A DNA stretch of 64,000 bases from Anaerolineales bacterium (GCA_019637755.1 JAHBVC010000001.1:706480-770479); one strand, 5' to 3'; numbered from the stretch's first letter, positions 1 through 8,709 are shown. Notes: a model not told the origin generated them from the letters alone. Numbers and translations are program-made.

Positions 1-1321
1 GTTGTTCGAGCAGCAGCTCATCGCCGGCCTGCCAGCCTGCATCCGTGTGCAGTGCCAGCGCAGCCCACTGGCGCAAGTCTTGCGGATAATCAAAGGGCAC
101 CAGCAGCAAATTGGCGGGGAAGGACAAGCGCAAGGCCTGCGACAGCGCAGTCAGCTCTTGCGGAGCATCTTCGGTTTGCAGGCGCAGGCTGCGGCGGCGC
201 TGCAAGGCGGAAGCGATGCGCGGCACCTCAGGCAGGGCGAGACGCAATGGTGCTACCGCGGCGGAGCGCAGCACGTTGTAGCCATATTCAAATTCCAACT
301 GGAGTTGGGCATCGTTGTAGGTAGCCAGCACACAAATCTCGGCACCCAGCTGCCCCGCCAGCTCGGCGGCCAATTCATCCGCGGGGTTGAGTTCAACGAT
401 CGGGGTAGCTTCTGCCATATCGTCCTGCGCCACAAAGGCCGGTGTGGCCGCGGGCGGTTCGGCATCGTACGAATCATCGTATAGCGGATCGTGCGGCTCG
501 CTTTCGCTATGCGGCGAGAGGTCAAAATAGCCCGGCAGCTCTTCTTCCAGCTCCTCGGCGGTTTGCCATTCTTCTTCCGGCTCGTCTAGTGCTGCGGCGT
601 CCTCATTCAGCAACTCCAGCAGCTCGTTGGGCGCATCGGCGCTGTCTTCGGCATCCAGATCCGCTTCCGCTGGGATTGCCGGCGTGCTAGGCAGTGTGAA
701 CAGCAGCGGCAGAGCCAGCAAGGCGCCCGTCTGCACCAGCAGCGGCAAGTTGCCGTAAGGCTCGGCCAGGAAGACGTGCGCCACCTGCGCCAGTAGCAGC
801 AGCGCCATGTGCAGCAGGCCGCGGCGGCGGCCAGGGGCGCTGGTGGCGCGGGCGATCTGGAACAGGCCCAGCAGCGCCAGCAAGCCGCTGGCGGCGCTCC
901 AGGCGTAATCGCTATCGGTGTAATTGAAGCTGCTGCCGGCTGGTACCGGCAACCACAGCAAGAGGATCAAGCCGGTGAAGATCAGTACGCCAGAAATTTG
1001 CAGGCCAAACAGGAAGCTGCGGCGCGGCGCGGCGGCATCCGCTGGTTGCCACAGCATCGCCACCGCCACCAGCGCCAGCGCCAGCATGCCGCGCTGCAGC
1101 GGCGCACTGGCCGCCTGGGCCAGCGGCAGCCCCCACCACGCCAGGCCATGCACCAACAGGGCCAGCAGATGGGCCGCCATGAGCAGGATCAGCCCATTAC
1201 GCATGCGGGCTGGGCGCACGGCCGCACGGCTGTACAGCCACAGGCTGGCAGCCGAGGCCAGCAGCAGGCAGAGCAGACTGTAGAAAATACCACCCAGAGG
1301 GCTATCTAAAATGGCCAACAT
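1..1321 (-). CDS. Membrane protein with GAF-like region, possible sensor (3' end outside window)
   Basis: The frame is open from an ATG at 1321 to the left edge, 440 codons without a stop. Residues 1-210 form several hydrophobic helices. Residues about 215-300 are an acidic linker rich in Asp and Glu. From about residue 310 the sequence resembles a GAF fold (AAELAGQLGAEICVLATY, then later FPANLLLVPF). Membrane helices followed by GAF are common in sensor histidine kinases and diguanylate cyclases, but the catalytic part is not in the window, so the output is unknown. A TATAAT on the minus strand (1334-1339) lies 12 nt before the start. I would call it a probable sensor, not a proven kinase. 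Confidence 0.6.
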   Translation of the reverse strand, partial: MLAILDSPLGGIFYSLLCLLLASAASLWLYSRAAVRPARMRNGLILLMAAHLLALLVHGLAWWGLPLAQAASAPLQRGMLALALVAVAMLWQPADAAAPRRSFLFGLQISGVLIFTGLILLLWLPVPAGSSFNYTDSDYAWSAASGLLALLGLFQIARATSAPGRRRGLLHMALLLLAQVAHVFLAEPYGNLPLLVQTGALLALPLLFTLPSTPAIPAEADLDAEDSADAPNELLELLNEDAAALDEPEEEWQTAEELEEELPGYFDLSPHSESEPHDPLYDDSYDAEPPAATPAFVAQDDMAEATPIVELNPADELAAELAGQLGAEICVLATYNDAQLQLEFEYGYNVLRSAAVAPLRLALPEVPRIASALQRRRSLRLQTEDAPQELTALSQALRLSFPANLLLVPFDYPQDLRQWAALALHTDAGWQAGDELLLEQ

Positions 1322-1387
1322 GTGAATACTGCGATTATAAATGAGGGCGCAGGGCTGCGCAGCCAGCGCGGGCAAACCAGTTGGCCG

Positions 1388-1415
1388 TTGACACGGCGCA
1401 GTTTCCAGTTAGAAT
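1388..1415 (+). promoter_or_regulatory. Promoter of tRNA-Leu
   Basis: TTGACA (1388-1393) is followed after 16 bp by TAGAAT (1410-1415). Transcription would begin near 1422, about 22 nt before the tRNA. The -35 is a perfect sigma-70 hexamer, and the spacing is close to ideal. Confidence 0.75.
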
Positions 1416-1443
1416 ACGGCCTCAGTCCGCAAGCAGGATTTAT

Positions 1444-1530
<87 letters not shown>

Positions 1531-1534
1531 AAGT

Positions 1535-1564
1535 AAAACAGCCAGGCAATTGCCTGGCTGTTTT
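1535..1564. terminator. Bidirectional terminator
   Basis: A perfect 30-nt palindrome with AAAA at the left and TTTT at the right and a GC-rich core (GCCAGGCA/TGCCTGGC). It would end the tRNA transcript on the plus strand and the small membrane-protein gene on the minus strand. Confidence 0.85.
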
Positions 1565-1585
1565 GATTCTGCATCCGTGCGGCGC

Positions 1586-1921
1586 CTAGCCGCCAATGTA
1601 CTTGATGTAATCGAAGTAGGCCGAGATGACGATGAAAGGCACGAAAATGGCGGCGATGAGCAGATAGCGCTTGCGCCAGTTGGTGTTCCACAAGGTGACC
1701 AGGTTGTAGCCGATGACGCCGATAGCCAACACCCCTGCGCCGATATTGACCAGCGGTGAGAAGGTATCGCCCCAGCCGAGCAGCGGCACGAGCAGCGGCA
1801 CGATGATGTATTGCAACGTGCAGCGAATGGCGGTGAGGATAATGGGGATGCCGAGCACGGTGCTGCCGTAGGCAGCCAGCGGCGGAGTTTCGGTGCTGAG
1901 GGTTTCTTGCTTGGTGGCCAT
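1586..1921 (-). CDS. Conserved small membrane protein, function unknown
   Basis: The protein has 111 residues with three to four hydrophobic segments (about 20-50, 58-78, 88-108) and a short polar N-terminus. I do not recognise a family. The start is ATG at 1921. On the minus strand TATAAT (1928-1933) ends 6 nt before this ATG, leaving no room for a ribosome-binding site, so a leaderless mRNA is likely. It is convergent with the tRNA and shares its palindromic terminator. Confidence 0.65.
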   Translation of the reverse strand: MATKQETLSTETPPLAAYGSTVLGIPIILTAIRCTLQYIIVPLLVPLLGWGDTFSPLVNIGAGVLAIGVIGYNLVTLWNTNWRKRYLLIAAIFVPFIVISAYFDYIKYIGG

Positions 1922-1959
1922 GGGTCAATTATAGACCCTGTTTTTTACGCCCCTTCTCT

Positions 1960-2170
1960 TTTTATTTCTTAGGGGCTCCACCCCTATGACCCCGCAGGGT
2001 GAACCAAAGTTGGTTCCCCCTGACCCCCTCCGCAAAGCGTTCGGCCCGGGTTGTGCAACCCTAGGCAACTTCTGAGGGTCCTGCGCCGCAAGTTGTGATG
2101 ACTTGCAATTGACTTGAATGAAAGGGAATGGACGCTAAGCAAAAGCCGCGCACAGCAGCGAAACCTAAAC
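1960..2170. other. Gene-free stretch with small palindromes
   Basis: No credible coding frame was seen. Two short inverted repeats stand out: GAACCAA/TTGGTTC (2001-2016) and GGGTTG/CAACCC (2048-2061). C-runs around them (CACCCCTATGACCCC, CCCCCTGACCCCCTCC) give strong strand asymmetry. It directly precedes the tandem element at 2171. Confidence 0.4.
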
Positions 2171-2787
2171 TGTGCATCCTGAGCAAAGCGAAGGATCCTT
2201 GCTGGCGAGTTATAAACACACGCTACTTTGGAAGACGTGCTTATAAGGATTCCTCCCTTAAGCGGGTTCGGCGTGCGGGTGATGATTTCAGCACCCGGTC
2301 GGAATGACACATGGACAAAACTAACTGTGCATCCTGAGTGAAGCGAAGGATCCTTGTGGGTCCTGTTAAAAATGATGCTGTTTCGGAAGACAGGCCTATA
2401 AGGATTCCTCCCTAGTCTGGGTTCGGCGGTCTGGTGTTGGTTTTAATACCCAGTCGGAATGACACATGGGTACAGCCTGACATTGTGTCATCCTGAGCGA
2501 AGCAAGGAATCCTTGTGGGGCCTGTTAAAAATGCACACATTTTGGAAGATATGCCTATAAGGATTCCTCCCTGAAGCGGGTTCGGCGTGCGGGTGGTGAC
2601 TTAGGCACCCGGTCGGAATGACACGTGGCATAGCCTACCATTGTGTCATCCTGAGCGAAGCGAAGGATCCTCTGCGGGCCAGTTTAAAAATGGCGCTATT
2701 TCCGAAGATAAGCCAATAAGGATTCCTCCCTGATGTGGGTTCGGCGTGCGGGCGGTGATCTAGGCACCCGGTCGGAATGACACATGG
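2171..2787. repeat. Four tandem copies of a ~145-bp inverted-repeat element
   Basis: Copies lie at 2171-2314, 2326-2469, 2484-2628 and 2642-2787, with period 155-158 bp. Each starts with TGT(G)CATCCTGAG-GAAG-AAGGATCC and ends with GGTTCGG, CACCCGGTCGGAATGACAC and ATGG. The two ends are imperfect inverted repeats: the terminal TGTGTCAT/ATGACACA is exact in copies 3 and 4. The inner AAGGATCCTT faces AAGGATTCCTCC. Each unit could therefore fold into a long hairpin. No reading frame is conserved among copies. It may be a MITE-like or REP-like element; its function is unknown. Confidence 0.85.
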
Positions 2788-2791
2788 TGTA

Positions 2792-2820
2792 AAAAGAGCC
2801 GCCCGTAGGGCGGCTCTTTT
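2792..2820. terminator. Terminator of the glutamate synthase operon
   Basis: Perfect stem AAAAGAGCCGCCC/GGGCGGCTCTTTT around a GTA loop. On the minus strand it follows the stop codon at 2872 by about 50 nt and ends in a U run. Confidence 0.85.
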
Positions 2821-2871
2821 GGTTTACACAAAAAGTGAGGGGACGGCCGCATACCATCCCCCTACTGTTGG

Positions 2872-5493
2872 CTAATGCCCGCCACTTGCCGAAGGCGTCT
2901 TCGCCTTGGTGACCCAGGCTTCCTCGGCCTGCAGGGCGCGTACGGAGCCGGGCTGAATCTTACGGTAGACCTCGTGCGGGGCACGGGGCGTGCCGTCCAC
3001 TTCCAGCAGGCGAGCGAGCGGGATGCCAAACAGGCGCTCATTCTCCTCGAGATAGGGCAGGATCAGCGCCCAGTCCGCTTCACTGAGCGGCACGAACTCG
3101 CCGCCGTTGAGCTGCTCGGCCACCACGCGCTGGTGCGGGTCACGCACGTAGATGGCACCGCCGGAGGCCAGCGAGAACAGGTTGCTGCCCGGGTACGGCG
3201 TCTCCAGCTCAGCGATTTGGCCGTCTTCGTCAAATAGGATGCCGTTGAGCACCACGAAGCCGCCGCCGTTGAGCGGGTCACCCGCCATGAACGACTCAGC
3301 CAGATAGTCAAGGCAAGTGCCATTGATGACGACGCGTGGCTTGCCGACTGCGTTGATGAGCGGGCGGCCAGCGGCGTTACCCAGGATCAAGGCGCTGCCG
3401 CCCTTGGCGCCGTACATAAACGTTTGGCCAACATCGCCATGCACGACCAGGCGGCCCGCTTTCATGATTTGCGCCAACTGGTCTTGCCCATTGTTGTGCA
3501 CAGTGATGGTGGCGCCATCCAGGCCGGAAGCGAGATAGTCGCCCGCCGAACCGTAAGTGTGAATGTGCACATCCTGCGTGTTGGTGCCGATGCCGTTGCC
3601 GATGAAGCGCTGGCCGCGCAGGTGAATGACGATGATGTGGCGGAAGCCAGCTTCGACGATGCGCTGCACTTCACGGCCCACCGAGTCTTCGCCTTGCGGC
3701 GGGTAGCCTTGCGCGTCGAGGATGAGCGTTTGCGTCAGGCTGGCGGCTTTGGGCAGGCTGGCCCCATAGACATGATAGACAAAGCCTGCACTGGGTGCGG
3801 CTTTGATGGCTGCCATCACGCGCTCCAGGCTGGCGTCCACTAGCGAGACCAGGCTGCTACGGCGCAAGCTGCCGGTGGGATAGCGACGGTCCATGAGCAG
3901 CGAGAGCAACTCGATGGCACGGGCGCGGCCAGCATCGTCGCTGGCGCTAGCCTCGATGCCGGCCAGGAAGTCTTGTGCCTGCTGGTAGCTCCAGCCCGGC
4001 AGCTGGCTCAGCGCCCAGGCGTACTGCGTCATAGCGTCACCTTGCGGTACCGCCATGGCGCGGGGCGTGTACGCGGCGCGGTCGTAAGCCGTGCGGCTGG
4101 TGGGCTGCTTCACGGGCTGGCCAAATTTGTTGGTGAGCACCAGTTTGGGCTTGGTCTTATAGTCGTCATGCACGCTGAACAAGAACGCGCCGCCATCGGT
4201 GTGGCTGCCGCCGCGGGCGTTCCAGTAACGGTCCGCACGTGACCAGAAGCGCGAGTCCTCAGCGGCCAGGCTAATCATGGCGGCGTCAATACCCTGCTTC
4301 TCGGAGGCGGCCATCGCAATCGAGACGGTTTCGCCGTCTACCGTACTCTCCTGCCAGGCGAAGACTTGCGGGCGCAGCATGCTGGTATCGGTGATGCCGG
4401 TGAGGCGGTAGACGGCCTCGCCCTGCGTGCCTTCATCAGACTGAGCGATGAGGAAGAACCACGGCCCATCTGGCGAGGAGTGGATGTGGCTGCTCTGCAG
4501 CATGGAGTAGATGCGCTGCTTGTCTGCCGGCAGCAAGGTGTAGTCACGCTCGGTAGTGGGAGCCAGCGCCTCGATGACGTACTCCAGCGGATAGTTGTAG
4601 GTGCGATACAGCAGGTCAAAGACCTGCACCGCTACCTCGGTATCCGTGAGATACAGCGGGTAGATGTTGCGCTGCGCCAAATACTCGCTGATGGAGGCAT
4701 GGTTGGCAAAATCGCCATTGTGTACCAGGGCCTCGTTCATGCCGATGAAGGGATGGGCGCCACCCGGGTGCCACACGCGGCCCTTGGTGGGATAGCGATG
4801 ATGCCCAATCCAGACATGGGCGTGCATGTCTTCCAGTTGGTAGTAGCGAATGACATCATCGCCATAGCCCACCATCTTGAGCACGAGCAGGTTCTTGGCA
4901 TGCGAGAGCACAAAGGCGCGCTTCTCACCCAGTGAGGCGTAGTAGGTAGTGTTGATTTTGAAGCTGTTTTGGTAGACGTACTCATCTTCGACGGCACGCT
5001 CGGGCAGATTCATGAAATCATGTTCGGCGCGGAAGGCGGCCAGCGCGGCGGCTTTGGGGCGCACGAAGTACTGCACCACATCCGGCGGGCGCACATCCAG
5101 GCCGGCAATCTGGGTGTAGTCCGCCATCTGCGGCTGTTCGCGCGTGTGGTCAATCTCAAACATGGGGTGGATGTATTGCGCTTCCACCTCGGCGCGCGCC
5201 GCCGGGTCCATGTAAGCCATGGCCAGCAAGTAGTCATTGTGCAGCACGTCTGGGCTGACACCGAATTCAGCTGCGTCCAGGCCAACGGCCGCAATGCCGC
5301 CGCCCTTGCCGTTGCCGCGGTTGCTCATCTGCGCCAAGGCGGCCAGCATGTGGCGGGCGGCGATGCGCTCGCTACTGGCCATGCCGATGACGCCGCAGCC
5401 ACCCTCGGCGGCTTCGTCGCGGTTGAATTGGGTCAGGTCCGTGCGCGGCAGTTTGCCGCGGCTGGTGAGCATGCGAGTTAGTTCGTTTTTCAT
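2872..5493 (-). CDS. Glutamate synthase-like subunit: class II glutamine amidotransferase plus GXGXG domain
   Basis: This 873-residue protein joins two parts of glutamate synthase. The N-terminal class II amidotransferase contains GGCGVIG, in which Cys33 is the likely nucleophile exposed by removal of a propeptide. It also has the HHRYPTKGRVWHPGGAHPF and ALVHNGDF active-site segments (about 230-265). The C-terminal third (about 610-790) is the glycine-rich beta-helix of the GltB alpha subunit (GNGIGTNTQDVHIHTYG, VHGDVGQTFMYGAKGG). The central FMN barrel of fused GltB is absent and is supplied by the two upstream genes. It is the last gene of the operon. The start follows the preceding stop by 9 nt, with GGAG before ATG. 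It probably releases ammonia from glutamine for the partner barrel. Confidence 0.88.
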   Translation of the reverse strand: MKNELTRMLTSRGKLPRTDLTQFNRDEAAEGGCGVIGMASSERIAARHMLAALAQMSNRGNGKGGGIAAVGLDAAEFGVSPDVLHNDYLLAMAYMDPAARAEVEAQYIHPMFEIDHTREQPQMADYTQIAGLDVRPPDVVQYFVRPKAAALAAFRAEHDFMNLPERAVEDEYVYQNSFKINTTYYASLGEKRAFVLSHAKNLLVLKMVGYGDDVIRYYQLEDMHAHVWIGHHRYPTKGRVWHPGGAHPFIGMNEALVHNGDFANHASISEYLAQRNIYPLYLTDTEVAVQVFDLLYRTYNYPLEYVIEALAPTTERDYTLLPADKQRIYSMLQSSHIHSSPDGPWFFLIAQSDEGTQGEAVYRLTGITDTSMLRPQVFAWQESTVDGETVSIAMAASEKQGIDAAMISLAAEDSRFWSRADRYWNARGGSHTDGGAFLFSVHDDYKTKPKLVLTNKFGQPVKQPTSRTAYDRAAYTPRAMAVPQGDAMTQYAWALSQLPGWSYQQAQDFLAGIEASASDDAGRARAIELLSLLMDRRYPTGSLRRSSLVSLVDASLERVMAAIKAAPSAGFVYHVYGASLPKAASLTQTLILDAQGYPPQGEDSVGREVQRIVEAGFRHIIVIHLRGQRFIGNGIGTNTQDVHIHTYGSAGDYLASGLDGATITVHNNGQDQLAQIMKAGRLVVHGDVGQTFMYGAKGGSALILGNAAGRPLINAVGKPRVVINGTCLDYLAESFMAGDPLNGGGFVVLNGILFDEDGQIAELETPYPGSNLFSLASGGAIYVRDPHQRVVAEQLNGGEFVPLSEADWALILPYLEENERLFGIPLARLLEVDGTPRAPHEVYRKIQPGSVRALQAEEAWVTKAKTPSASGGH

Positions 5494-5502
5494 CTCAGTC
5501 TC

Positions 5503-6804
5503 CTAGCCCACATACTTCAGCAGATCACGGCGGCCGCGCAGCTCACGAATGCTGCGCAAACCCAGCTTGCGCAACAAATCACGCAATTGGATGGCGTAGG
5601 CGTTGTACATGTTGATGATGCGCTGCTGGCCCCAGTCAGCGGGCATAAGTTGCTGCAGCAACGGGTCGGTAGTGGTCAGGCCGAAGGGGCAACCGCGGCC
5701 GCGCTCGCAGTTGCTGCAGCGCGTGCAACCGATGGCGATGAGTTCGGCGGTGCCCATCACGCAGCCATCCGCGCCGAGGGCAATGGCCTTGGCGACATCA
5801 TAGGCAGTGCGCACACCGCCGCTGGCCATCAGGGTCACTTCTTCACGCACGTTCTCGCTCACCAGGTACTTGTGCACCTTGGGGATGGCGAACTCGATCG
5901 GCATGGCGATGTTCTTCTTGGCAATTTCAGGGGCGGCACCCGTACCGCCGTACGAGCCATCCAGATGCACAATGTGCGCTCCGGCAAAGTATGAGCCCAC
6001 CGCCACCATGTCCACATCCGTAGGCGTGGACACTTTGACCGAGACCAGCGCACGCGGGTTGGTGGTGCGGATCCAATCCACATGCTTGCGGTGGTCTTCC
6101 ACCGAATACACCGAGTGGAAGGGGAACGGCGAGAACAGGCTGACCCAGGGCACGCTCTCACGCATGGCGGCGACGGCGCTGGTGGCCTTGTCACCCAGCA
6201 AGTGGCCGCCCAGGCCGGGTTTGGCACCCTGGGCGTACTTGAACTCCACAATCGGCGCGTACTGGATGGTCTCCTCGCGCACGCCAAACATGCCCGTGGC
6301 TACCTGGGTGATGATGTGGTCTTTGTAGGGCACCAGCGATGGCGGGTAACCACCCTCCCCCGTGCTGGTGAAGGTGCCCAAATGTTGGGCGGCGCGAGCA
6401 CGGGCTTGCATGACATGCTCGCTGATCGAGCCGTAGGACATGCCGCCGCCATACATGGGAATGTTGATCTTGAGTTGGGCGCCGTCATCGCGGCGGTTGA
6501 GCGGCAACGAGAGGTCAATCTCGGTGTCCTCAGACAGCCATTGGTCTTGGTTGGGAATGTTGAAATCAAGCACATCAAAACCGCCGCCGGAGGCGCCGAT
6601 TTTGTACTCCAGGCCGTTGTCCGGCACCTGACCCGTTTCGGCCATCAGCCAGGTAGCGAGGATGAGGTCTTGCGTCCAGCGGCTGTCGCCCAGGGCGGGC
6701 GGCGCCTCTTCGGCGCGCGGCCAGTGGGCGAAGCCGTTGTGCAGATTGCTAATGTGCTTCTCGACGATGAGTTGTTCGTCGGTCTTGTTGGCGATGCTAG
6801 CCAT
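5503..6804 (-). CDS. Glutamate synthase central FMN/Fe-S domain protein
   Basis: The 433-residue protein matches the FMN-binding (beta/alpha)8 barrel of glutamate synthase. Recognisable parts are GGGMSYGSISEHVMQARA, TSTGEGGYPPS, KPGLGGHLLGDKAT, VKVSTPTDVDMVA and HLDGSYGGTGAAP. The cysteine cluster CTRCSNCERGRGC (C-x2-C-x2-C-x5-C) would bind an iron-sulfur cluster. In the family this barrel converts 2-oxoglutarate plus ammonia to glutamate. I chose the ATG at 6804, preceded by GGAGG; it overlaps the end of the upstream gene by 8 nt. An upstream in-frame extension lies inside that gene and is unlikely to be used. No GltD-like NAD(P)H subunit is nearby, so the electron donor may be ferredoxin. 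Confidence 0.9.
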   Translation of the reverse strand: MASIANKTDEQLIVEKHISNLHNGFAHWPRAEEAPPALGDSRWTQDLILATWLMAETGQVPDNGLEYKIGASGGGFDVLDFNIPNQDQWLSEDTEIDLSLPLNRRDDGAQLKINIPMYGGGMSYGSISEHVMQARARAAQHLGTFTSTGEGGYPPSLVPYKDHIITQVATGMFGVREETIQYAPIVEFKYAQGAKPGLGGHLLGDKATSAVAAMRESVPWVSLFSPFPFHSVYSVEDHRKHVDWIRTTNPRALVSVKVSTPTDVDMVAVGSYFAGAHIVHLDGSYGGTGAAPEIAKKNIAMPIEFAIPKVHKYLVSENVREEVTLMASGGVRTAYDVAKAIALGADGCVMGTAELIAIGCTRCSNCERGRGCPFGLTTTDPLLQQLMPADWGQQRIINMYNAYAIQLRDLLRKLGLRSIRELRGRRDLLKYVG

Positions 6805-8221
6805 TCTTGGCCTCCGTGTAGCCCAGCAGGCCGGCAAAGGCATCTGCTTCCAAAGTCTTCATGAACATGGCGCGGCCCATCTCGCCGCGCAGGCGGCGCA
6901 CTTCACGCAGCCCCATCGCGCCGAGGATTTCAAGCAGCTGATCGCGCCACGAGGCGCACAGGTTCTTGAGGCGTTGCACGCCCCAGGTTGCATTGAGGTT
7001 ACCGGGCAGGCGGAAGCTGCTGGCGCCGCGGGCGCTGCACTCGCCACCGAAGCGGGCTTGCAAGGCCACGAGCAGTGGCGTATCCACGGCTACCGCGTCC
7101 AGCCCGCAAATCATCGCCTTGGGCAGGTGCTCAGCGGCAATCATGCCGCCGCTGGCTAACAGGGTCACTTCTTCACGGATGCCTGCGTCTACAAAGGCTT
7201 TGTGCGCCTCACGGATCAGGTCAAGCACAAAGGATCCATCCGCGCTGCGGCCGTGGAAATCGGCCAGCAGGTGGAAAACTTTGATGCCGCGTTGGGCATA
7301 GCTAACCAGCGCACCCGTCTCTTCAAAGCCGGTGCGCAGCGCCACGATGGCATCAGGGAAAGTGGCGGTGATGGCGCTGTACAACGCCTCGTCCCAACCT
7401 TGCATCTCCACCATGCGCGGCGTAAAGCCGAGCTGGCTGAGGCGGCGGGCGTGCTCAGGGCGCAGCACAGGCACCACTGCTGCGCCGTATGCGGCCAGAC
7501 CCACAGCGTAATCGAAGGGCAGCACGGCCAGCGTGTCGAGCTCGGCGGCGGCACGCGCGTACATCTGGGCTACGCCTGCGGCCAGCTCATTCTGTGGGCC
7601 ATCCAGCACGATGGGCAACTGGATCGAGAGGGTGTGCGGCGTGTTGCCAATGGGCTGGCCAGCGGCGTCAAATTGCAGGAAGTTGGGGGTGTAGCCAATA
7701 TCCACCACGGTGGAGATGGTCTCACGGCCGTGGATGCCGTCACGCGTGGGGCGCACGATCTCAGACATGTCGGTCCACATGCCATCCCAGCCCTCGCCGC
7801 CAAACTTGCCGCGGTAGCCGGCGCCGCGCACCGGCACCAGGCCGCTGGAAGCCTCGTAGGCGATTTGGTCTACATAGTTGAACGTGAAGTAGGAGTCGCC
7901 CAGGCTGCGGCGCTCAGGGTTGTGCTCAATGCGCACGAACTCGGGAAACTCGGTGGTGCAGCGCAGGCAGCCTACGCAGTGCTCCTCGCGCGGCATGAAG
8001 CCGCCCACCGGGCCGGAGAAGACGCCATACATGCACGGGCGGCTGAGGATGACATCCTTGCGCGGGCCGTAGTGCAGTACTTCAGAAATCAGGAGCTTGG
8101 CCAGGCCGGCACGGCGCACCTTGACCTTGAAGCGGCTGGGCCACTTCTCAATGTCCGGCGCCGGCTGCGTGGGAATGTGATAGCGATGATAGGTAGCGGC
8201 TGTGTCTCGGTGTTCAGGCAT
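6797..8221 (-). CDS. Glutamate synthase-related FMN-type protein with ferredoxin-like motif, operon leader gene
   Basis: The protein has 474 residues and is paralogous to the barrel encoded next. RGAGYRGKFGGEGWDGMWTD, GRETISTVVDIGYTP and the late ASGGMIAAEHLPKAMICGLDAVAVDTP resemble the barrel of glutamate synthase-related proteins. Near residue 85 lies CVGCLRC, only three closely spaced cysteines. The canonical STGEGG and GSYGGTGAAP barrel motifs are missing, so it may be a structural or electron-transfer partner and not a second synthase. The start at 8221 has AGAAAGG upstream. A longer frame would translate through the leader terminator at 8242-8270, so I reject it. The operon order is this gene, the FMN barrel, then the amidotransferase. 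Confidence 0.8.
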   Translation of the reverse strand: MPEHRDTAATYHRYHIPTQPAPDIEKWPSRFKVKVRRAGLAKLLISEVLHYGPRKDVILSRPCMYGVFSGPVGGFMPREEHCVGCLRCTTEFPEFVRIEHNPERRSLGDSYFTFNYVDQIAYEASSGLVPVRGAGYRGKFGGEGWDGMWTDMSEIVRPTRDGIHGRETISTVVDIGYTPNFLQFDAAGQPIGNTPHTLSIQLPIVLDGPQNELAAGVAQMYARAAAELDTLAVLPFDYAVGLAAYGAAVVPVLRPEHARRLSQLGFTPRMVEMQGWDEALYSAITATFPDAIVALRTGFEETGALVSYAQRGIKVFHLLADFHGRSADGSFVLDLIREAHKAFVDAGIREEVTLLASGGMIAAEHLPKAMICGLDAVAVDTPLLVALQARFGGECSARGASSFRLPGNLNATWGVQRLKNLCASWRDQLLEILGAMGLREVRRLRGEMGRAMFMKTLEADAFAGLLGYTEAKNG

Positions 8222-8241
8222 AGCAAAGAACCTTTCTGCCC

Positions 8242-8270
8242 AAATAAAAATGGGCACGCAGGGCGTGCCC
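8242..8270 (-). terminator. Intrinsic terminator inside the operon leader
   Basis: Minus-strand hairpin GGGCACGC/GCGTGCCC with a 3-nt loop (8252-8270) is followed by ATTTTTATTT (8242-8251). It lies 20 nt before the first start codon of the glutamate synthase operon. That placement is what a transcription-attenuating leader would show. Confidence 0.8.
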
Positions 8271-8672
8271 ATTAAATCCATCGAGGTCACACCCTTCCAT
8301 AGGGAAACTACGCAACACACCCGCGCGGGCGGGTTGCACCAGTGCGCCGCGCTCTGTGCCACCTGTCACCAGGCAGTTTTCTTGCGTCGCTTGTGTTGGA
8401 AGGGAGAAACGAAGCCCGTGGTAGGGCTTCAGAGGCATCCGCTGATTTGTGCCGTTGTGCTTGGCGAAGCCAAGTCACAACAACATCGCTCGATGTTCGC
8501 TGGCACGGCTGCCAGCTTAGCTCCGGACTTTCACCGGTGGCATTGTTTGCACAACACCAGCGCCTTTCGGGCGCAAGAACCTCCACCTCGTAGCCTTAAA
8601 CGCTCCAGGGGGACGTAGTCACCCGCAGAGCGTAAGGCCCAGCCGCTTGTTCTCTCTATTCAGTTGTTAACA
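8242..8672 (-). promoter_or_regulatory. Long structured leader RNA, possible riboswitch or ncRNA (class not recognised)
   Basis: About 430 nt lie between a strong minus-strand promoter and the terminator at 8242-8270, with no gene. Successive hairpins are visible (plus-strand coordinates): 8593-8605 with 8628-8638; GCGCC/GGCGC at 8560-8573; CCGG-7-CCGG at 8523-8537; GCTGGCA/TGCCAGC at 8499-8516; AACATC/GATGTT at 8482-8497; a bulged stem at 8455-8480; and GAAGCCC/GGGCTTC at 8411-8430. The element GGTGAAAGTCCGGAGC resembles the P4 hairpin of cobalamin riboswitches, but the B12 box and CCGCAACTGT-like core were not found. RNase P, tmRNA and T-box signatures are absent. It may be a riboswitch or an independent ncRNA with its own terminator. 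Confidence 0.6.
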
Positions 8673-8678
8673 GGCAAG

Positions 8679-8708
8679 ACTATACCCGTGGGCGGGAAAG
8701 GTTGTCAA
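8679..8708 (-). promoter_or_regulatory. Promoter of the glutamate synthase leader
   Basis: On the minus strand TTGACA (8703-8708) precedes TATAGT (8679-8684) with an 18-bp spacer. Transcription would start near 8672. The -35 almost touches the stop codon of the HD-GYP gene at 8710. Confidence 0.75.
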
Positions 8709-8709
8709 G

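Noticed and set aside
2171..2787. CRISPR array.
   Set aside because: Repeats are ~145 bp and spacers only 11-14 bp, and ends are inverted. This does not fit direct repeats of 25-40 bp with unique spacers.
8300..8700. RNase P RNA, tmRNA or cobalamin riboswitch at the glutamate synthase leader.
   Set aside because: RNase P lacks GAGGAAAGTCC plus ACAGAA-type elements; tmRNA lacks a tag frame and TTCGA-CCA end; the cobalamin B12 box and CCGCAACTGT core are absent. Only a P4-like hairpin matches.
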